Source of the DNA: Montifringilla adamsi
Taxonomy: Eukaryota > Chordata > Aves > Passeriformes > Passeridae
DNA: 64,000 nucleotides
Direction of reading: 5' to 3'
NCBI GenBank assembly: GCA_017590115.1
Contig: JAGGNK010008781.1
Span: 6,179,371 to 6,243,370 of the forward strand
The translations under genes were made by a program, and so were the position numbers. Positions 57,570-64,000 of the stretch are shown here, piece after piece (the first letter of the stretch is position 1; each line of letters starts with the position of its first letter). The notes beneath the pieces are model-generated. The model was not told the DNA's origin, searched no databases, and saw only the letters and a list, made by a program, of their open reading frames with translations.

Positions 57570-58895
57570 CCTTGGCATGGAGCAGAGCAGGGCCAGCTGC
57601 TGAGCTGGCAGCTGCTGAGTGCTGGCACCACAAACAGTGCCTTCCTCCCCACCCAGGGTGTCACAGCAAGGGTCCCCACAGCACCCCTGGGGCAGCCTGG
57701 GGAAGAGAAGAAAAAATTAGGGAAGGAGAAGAAGAATAAATTAACTGCCCAGGCCCAGTTCCCTCAGGCAGTGGCTCACTGCCCAGTGGTGTCTCTGGGA
57801 GCCACAGGGGCACTCATGGCTCACGTGAAGAAAAACCACCACCTCCTCCTACACTGCAGGTGCAGAGGTGTTTCTTGTACTCCTGCCTTCACTTCTCACC
57901 TTCAGCTGAGCTGTCCACACTGCTTCCTGGGCATCACCTCTCCTCCTGTCTCCATTCTCTCCCTCCCACACCAGTTCTGTGCTCCACACCATCCCTGCAT
58001 TGTGCAGTTTCAGACAAATGCCTGTGGAAAAAGGCAGAATCCCTCAGCACAAGAGCATCTATCAAGTTTCCTTGCTGGTGAGACCCAGTGGGCACCCAGT
58101 GCTGACACCTATCCCCTCCCAGCCTAGAGTTCATGCACAGAAAACACCCTCAGGAATTTTCCCCTGTTCCCTGCTCCTCTCATGGGATAGGAATTAACAC
58201 AGCATGATGTTTCTCTTAGTGATAATCTTGTCTGTTTTCCCAGTTTGCTTGGGCTTCTTATGTGCTGGCAGAGGTTTATTTTATCCTTGAGCAGGCTCAA
58301 ACACAGCAGATGGGTACAACCAGCTCAGCTACCTGCTGGAAAATCTGTATTATGGTTGTACTATGAATGCTCACAGAAGTTTCTTTGAAAATTACCAAGT
58401 GTGACACACACACAGTTTTGGGTTTGAGGGCTCCTATTGTTTCCAGTATTGCCAGGCATGAAAAGTTCATATAATACAACAACAATGTTCATGGCACTAC
58501 AAAGGAAAAGGGGGAAAGACGCATTCAATTTATACAATGTGATTATGGAAGAAAGAATGAAAGGCTGGATTAAAAAAAAAATAGAGAGGCAAATGATAAA
58601 TAGAAAAGAGCTCTATAGTGTAAGCATAACTTCAAGTAAAAGTGTTACTGGTTACTGAATGCATTTTACAGGACTTGTGTGTGCAGCACCGAGCACAAGC
58701 AGGGCTCTGCCATCCCGTGCACCACTGGATCTCCCAGCTGCCATTCGCACAAAGGCTTGCAGGAGCCAGGTCATTCTCCTCCTTTTACCTGAGTAAAATG
58801 CAAAACAGACTGGAAAGCAGCCCTGTTGTCCCTTTTTGTGCCCAGGAGGGCCCGGAGCTGACAGCCGGGGCTGCGGCAGCGTTGCTTCCCCAGCG
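57570..58895. other. Non-coding stretch, no gene seen
   Basis: Moderately GC-rich sequence without a gene. AT-rich from about 58440 to 58640. Confidence 0.45.
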
Positions 58896-58899
58896 CCTC

Positions 58900-59165
58900 C
58901 TCATTAGAAGCCTCTCCTGAAACATGCTCAGTGTCATTTCCATTTAGCATCAGGTGACAGGCATTTCCTTCTGTAACGTTCACTTTAACAGTGGTATTAT
59001 TACTTTTACTTGAGTGCTTTGATTTAAGCCACGGGAGATGTCACAAATTAGTGTTTACAAAACTTAACACGAGGGGGCTGTCAGTACTTGCTTGAAGACA
59101 AGGATTTAGATGGTTGAGACCCCATCGAGGAGGTAGCAGACTAATTGCAGGAGCCAGGGTACAGA
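58900..59165. other. Candidate conserved non-coding element
   Basis: Contains ATTTAGCATCAGGTGACAGG, TGTAACGTTCACTTTAAC, TTTGATTTAAGCCACGGGAG and CAAATTAGTGTTTAC, with scattered CpGs and no repeats. Confidence 0.38.
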
Positions 59166-59256
59166 AGGATTCTAGACCCAAGTGTCACCTCAAGCAGAAG
59201 TGAAATTAATGATGCTCAGAGTGTAGCTCAGTGAAATGAAACACCCTCCCCCTCCT

Positions 59257-59279
59257 TTTGTTGTTTGTTGTTGTTGTTG
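59257..59279 (+). repeat. (GTT)n microsatellite
   Basis: TTG/GTT repeats with one extra T, about seven units. Confidence 0.88.
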
Positions 59280-59989
59280 CTTGGGTTTTTACACAGTGCA
59301 AAAAGGAATTAAAAGAGCAGAGTGGCAGAGTCCAGCTCGCCTTGGTAACTGCTCTATCTGCTTACAGCATCCTGCCACTGCATGAGAAACATGAACACTC
59401 AAACAGTGAGCATCTCTCTGCTCCTTACTCATCCAGCACCAGTTATGTGCTGCAAGAGAACAGAATCCAAGAGGGCTTGAATAAATAAATTGCCTCGTAT
59501 CCAAGGATGATATACAGATTCTTCTATGATCCAAGAATTCAGTGATACTATCTGCTAGCTAGGAGACTGCTTTTTCCAGCACTTAGCTATCCAAGTGGAA
59601 GGAATCTATTTTGCATTCGAGAAAGTCTGAAAAATACACGTAATTACTCTGACTAAGAAACAGTCAGGAGAAATACAAATTGTAAAAGCATGATATTTAC
59701 AATCCTTCAAGAATAGAAGGCATCAGTGTGCAGAGGAATGCAGAGTGTCCCTCAGAAACACGGCTCTCCTAAGAGGCCCTCCAGCAAGGCAAGGTATTCC
59801 CATGTTCACTGTTAATGAACAACCACCTGCCACTAAACACACAGCAGCACTAATGAGGAGTTTGATACAAGTGCAGCTTCCTTTGTGAGATGAACACGCC
59901 ACCTCAGAGCCACCAAAGTGGCCGAAGGTCCCATCAGACACCTCCTCTCCAGCCTTTCATCATGATTCATTGCACTGCTCAGTGCAAAT

Positions 59990-60330
59990 CACAAGCTACA
60001 AAATTGCATTATCAGTACAGCTCTTTTTAATCAATTCAAGGTACTGATGTTTAAATATCTCCTGCACTGAAAAGCAATTGCTGTTTAAATCCATTTTTTT
60101 AAAGAAATCATTATAACATTCTCATAATTGCTTATCTCTCAGAAGAAGATAACGCAGACGCAGCTGCTATTTCAAAGGCCATTTTATACATGTAACTCAA
60201 ACAGTCACATCTGAAATACAGCAGAGATTCTCTCTAATTCAGGAACCTATTTATTGCTGACTGCATCGTGTGCCAGGGCTGTGGCCTTAATTACACCCAC
60301 ACCAGAGGTATTTATACACTGTGATTTGCC
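59990..60330. other. AT-rich candidate conserved non-coding element
   Basis: Holds CTTTTTAATCAATTCAAGG, TCATAATTGCTTATC and AGATAACGCAGACGCAGCTG motifs within complex AT-rich DNA. Confidence 0.36.
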
Positions 60331-60516
60331 CAAGGACTTTTTCCTCTGCTGGGCCCCCCTTCAGCAGAACATTTCAAGAGATGCTCAAGATCACACTCAA
60401 GTGATTTACTGAGCATCTCTACACTGGCTTTAGGGAGCTGTTTTCCCCTGGATGATGCTCCCTTTGCTTCCCCCAGCCAGGCAGGCAGAGCACCTCGTGT
60501 GCCCCACCTCTGCTCA

Positions 60517-60531
60517 GGGTGGGTGGGTGGG
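60517..60531 (+). other. (GGGT)3GGG quadruplex motif
   Basis: GGGTGGGTGGGTGGG meets the classic four-run quadruplex rule with single-base loops, the type known to form very stable parallel structures. A C7 run follows at about 60547-60554. Confidence 0.93.
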
Positions 60532-60539
60532 TTCAAACC

Positions 60540-62025
60540 TCAGCATCCCCCCCACGCTCACCCTTGGAGCCCCAGGCCTGCCTCTCTAATAGAAAGCCTC
60601 AGGAAAATATCTGTGTGGTAGATAAGGTCACATAATGCTGCTGGGGTCAACAGCCATCTCTATCTGTCTGGGTTTTAAAGAGGAAATATGATATTGCCTT
60701 GAAATTGAATATCTCCCTTGTCCACAGGTGAGTGGATGCTTCCTGCTGCCGGGGAGATGGAACTGCCTCCCCAGCCAGCACAGCCCCAGCAGCCAGGCTG
60801 CTCCCCTGGGGCAGCTCCAATGCCAGTGGCAGGGCCAGCACAGCACCCACAGATCAGTGCCCCAGCTCCTGTTATCAGTGGAATGTCAGCTCCCCCAGGG
60901 CTCCCCAGGAGCACCCTCCCATCCTGCCACCCCCTTTTGCTGCTCTGCTCGCCCTGTGCAGCCTCCCAGCCCAGCAGGAGGGGCTGATGTCCCAGCAGTG
61001 TCCCCAGGCAGATGCCCACAGCACATTCCCACAGCCACCCCCTGGGAGCAGCTGAATCCCACACCAGCACCCCTTGATGCAGCCCCTGCTCTAGCAAATA
61101 CAATCAGAGGCTCTGGGAGATTGCAATTCCCATTTCAATCAGTGATTAGAGAGCCCAGGAGCCTTCCAGGAGCCAAGATTTCCCACCAGCTCACAAGCAA
61201 TTCACTGCCCTTCCCCTGATGTGCCCTGAGATGCAGATCTCCAGTCCACAGCACACGTTCCTCCAGGGATGGAACCCATGACAAAACCCTTTCTGCCATC
61301 CTTTCCTGCAAGGAACAGAACTAAACACAGTGCCCAAGCACCAGGTTTGGGAAGTCCCAAAATGTGATGGCCCATCAGGATCATCCATCTTCCACACAGT
61401 ACAGGCCTCAGGGCTTCCAAAAATTAATGACAGTGGAAAGCCAGAGACAGTTCTTAGGAAAATATACATCCTGATGTTATTATTGCTAGCACTGAAGGAG
61501 GCACTGGTGCTTGTGTTGTTCCAACAGTTAATTATCTTCACTTTTAAAAATGTGCATCCTTTTTCCCCTGACAGAAAACTATGCCAACAAATTAGTCAAG
61601 CTAATCAGTGCCCTGACTCACTACCTAACATCTAAGAACAGGAGAAAGAGATGAGATAAAATAGATGGGTAATACAGGTTCTAGAAAACTACAGATAAAA
61701 ATACTCTGGAAACTAGGTTAAATTACCAGGAAGATAAAGCACATCAAAAATCAGGAGGATATGAATCAATAATTTACATTTCAGAACAGTTACTCAGACA
61801 TTTACAAGAGCTTTCAAACACCTGTCTCCCTCATCCCTCTCCAAATCTTGACCCTGACAATGATCCTCAACAATTTCCTCAGAACTGAACTAATTTTTAC
61901 AACCTCCTGCAATTTTGCCAGGAGGAACATGGCAAGTGAATGGAAAGGGAGAAAATATTAGGGGCGTAGGAGGAGACCCAGAATCTCTCTTGATTGCAAT
62001 TGTTGCCACCAACACAGTGTAGGTG
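60540..62025. other. Non-coding stretch, no gene seen
   Basis: GC-rich DNA at 60720-61100 with frames up to 163 codons that overlap on both strands and have no domains. AT-rich beyond 61600. Confidence 0.48.
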
Positions 62026-62029
62026 ATTT

Positions 62030-62480
62030 CCCACCACTTATAATTGAAACAAATTAATGCAGTTCTGCTTCTAAACGTCGTGTTTAAGGCCACAGAGCCC
62101 CTGATGCTGTTAACACAGCTGGAATGCCAGCTCAGAAATGTCAGCTTTCCTCCCTGCACTGCAAAAGCTCTACTGTTAATTTTGACATCTGGTTTTTAGT
62201 GAGATGCATTTCTTGCAGAGCAAATGCACACTGACAAATCCAGGGCCCTCTGTGTATTTTGGTAAATTGCAATCCATTATGAATATATATCTTGCTGTAA
62301 TTAAATGTTAGCTTTGCAGTTGCAACGCAAGCTGTCCAAGTATCTGGTGGGAACATTTAATAACAATAATATTTTGCTACCTCATTTAAGTATCCCTAAT
62401 ACACTTGCCTGGATGAGTTTTTCCCCCGATATATTAACAGCTTAATAGCACACAGGTGAAAGCAACGAGGTGATATTGAG
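62030..62480. other. Candidate conserved non-coding element
   Basis: Contains GCTTCTAAACGTCGTGTTTAAG, AAATTGCAATCCATTATGAA, GCTGTAATTAAATGTTAGC and CAGTTGCAACGCAAGC. High complexity, retained CpGs, no repeat. Confidence 0.4.
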
Positions 62481-62484
62481 ATAA

Positions 62485-63690
62485 AAAACTGCCCTGGCAG
62501 CTTGGAGCCTCTCTGCAGAGGAAGCAGAACATTGACATGTCTGCAGCTGCTCCCCCTGGGATCTGGCTGACAGCAAACATCATGGATCAAGACAGTCCTG
62601 CGACAATGCACAGCTCAATTACTGCTCACTGCCTGCCCCAAGTGTGCTCTGAGGGCCTGGCCCAGGGATCTGGGGATGGAGATGGCTGCACTGAGCACAT
62701 CCCCACAGGGAAGGAAGCAGGGATGCTGAAAAGCCTTCCCTGCACCTGCTTTCCAGCGCTGCAAAGGAGTCCTTGCTCTTCTCAGTGATAAATAGTTTAT
62801 TTTTCTTCATTTAGCCCAAAATATTCTGGACACCAAATTAGATCCTAGTGTGAAGAATCACATCTGCCCCAGAGGAGAATAGTCAGGGATGCCAGGGAAG
62901 CACTGCACCCCCGGGGCAGCCTGAGTGCCCGCTGGGGCTGGGACCGTGCCTTCAAATGCTGCATCCTGCCCCAGCAGCCACAGCCATGGCAGGCCAAACA
63001 CCCCCGGCTGCATTTAGGCCTGACCTATTCCGAGATCCAGCTGCTTCGGCTGGCTCAGTTTGACTTGGCCCTGGCTGTGTATCCCAGTAAATCACCTCCT
63101 GTCAGCAGCACAGGCCTCCAAAGTGCTCCACGTCAGCCTGGTGGCACGCTGGCTGCCTGCCCTCCAGAGGGGCTGGCTGCCTCCTGCTGCCCCAGACAGG
63201 GGGATCTGGTGGCAGGAATGCTCAGCAATGCTTTGTCCTGCAGGATCACATTGCTCCAGCAAACAGAGTCAGCCAGAGCTGCCCTGCTGGCTGGGAATGT
63301 GCTCCCTGCCTGGCTGGAGCTGCACGGGCAGTGCTCCAGGCTGAGGGTGCCCAAAAGCCCAGGTGACCACCCTGACCCAGGCTCTGTCAGCACATACAGC
63401 AGCTGGCCAAGAGCACGAGGCTGTGTGCTTCAGAGCCAGGGAGAGCTGATAAAACCCAGCACTGAGACAGACACACAAACCCAGGTACTCCACACCCCAG
63501 AGCCAGGCTCTGCTGGTCTCACATCTGCACTCACACGGGGCCAGGAGGAGCAGGACAGACTCAGGGAAGCCCAGCCCATCTGCTGCTCAGCGTTAGAACC
63601 TTCCTGAGCAAAAAGCAATCACACCCCTGGCAGAGCCAGCTCACAGCAGCAGGCTGGAGACACAGACACCCCCTCCACGTGGCATCACCT
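62485..63690. other. Non-coding stretch, no gene seen
   Basis: GC-rich. A 180-codon plus-strand frame at 63065-63607 overlaps several minus-strand frames and has no domain. No repeats are recognised. Confidence 0.5.
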
Positions 63691-63694
63691 TTTT

Positions 63695-64000
63695 CTGCTG
63701 TATTGCAAAGTTAGTTAATTTAGCCCAAAGCTCCAGGAATATCTGACTCCACGTGATATTAAGGATTCTGTAAGAAATAGATTAAAAAGGAGGCAGCAAT
63801 TGAGTAAATCATGGCAAGTTATGACAAGAAAAAAAGTACAGTGAGGCCTAGACACCTGAAAAATAGACCAAGGAGATATTTAGACACAAGCATAATTTTT
63901 TATCTCATTAATTTTGCAATAATTAATCTCTATCTTAAATTGTATAAAATAAAAATAAACCAGAGCATCTAGAAAGAAAACCCCAAGAAGTCATTAAAAC
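63695..64000. other. AT-rich stretch at the window end
   Basis: AT-rich sequence with TTTTGCAATAATTAATCTC and short A runs. It may be part of a larger element beyond the window. Confidence 0.3.

Noticed and set aside
57444..58127. 227-codon plus-strand frame with a Pro-Val repeat
   Set aside because: The repeat comes from the 24-bp minisatellite and the remainder has no domain or splice structure.
63065..63607. 180-codon plus-strand frame
   Set aside because: Lies in GC-rich DNA with several competing frames and no protein features.

Overview
The window looks like non-coding DNA from a bird, most likely a songbird. The evidence is a degraded LTR whose 3' part (about 22120-22588) reads like the retroviral LTRs common in passerine genomes, a recognisable CR1 LINE 3' end at 33881-33960, sparse interspersed repeats, and a few very old MIR-like SINE remnants. 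No bacterial-style gene organisation is present. This assignment rests on remembered repeat features, not on a database search.

I found no protein-coding gene that I can support. The open frames are short, overlap on both strands, and lack recognisable domains. The longest ones lie in GC-rich or tandem-repeat DNA where stops are rare. Two stretches deserve a check as possible exons: a minus-strand open frame with a good splice donor in a CpG-rich patch (34607-34905), and a 60-nt plus-strand segment framed by splice-like signals (45830-45889). No tRNA, rRNA or CRISPR array was seen.

Layout. From 1 to about 9 kb the DNA is mixed, with AT-rich blocks at 1600-2110 and 4660-4870 and an old MIR-like SINE at 5891-6025. 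From 9.7 to 19.3 kb there are several AT-rich, TAATTA-bearing blocks that keep scattered CpGs and look like conserved non-coding elements, including a pair of about 83-bp related segments at 17.66 and 18.31 kb. The LTR sits at 22 kb. A CpG cluster abuts a higher-order minisatellite at 29.36-29.85 kb. The 33-37 kb part holds CR1 pieces and two CpG-rich patches. The 37-50 kb part is mostly featureless, apart from a C23 tract, a MIR-like remnant and the small exon candidate. The 50-64 kb part has more AT-rich candidate elements, a 24-bp minisatellite, long A tracts and a (GGGT)3GGG quadruplex motif.

The simplest reading is a gene desert or a very large intron carrying many candidate cis-regulatory elements. 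I see no undescribed multi-gene system. The most unusual items are the paired 83-bp segments, the 22/28-bp minisatellite beside the CpG cluster, the perfect palindrome in the LTR, and the two exon candidates.
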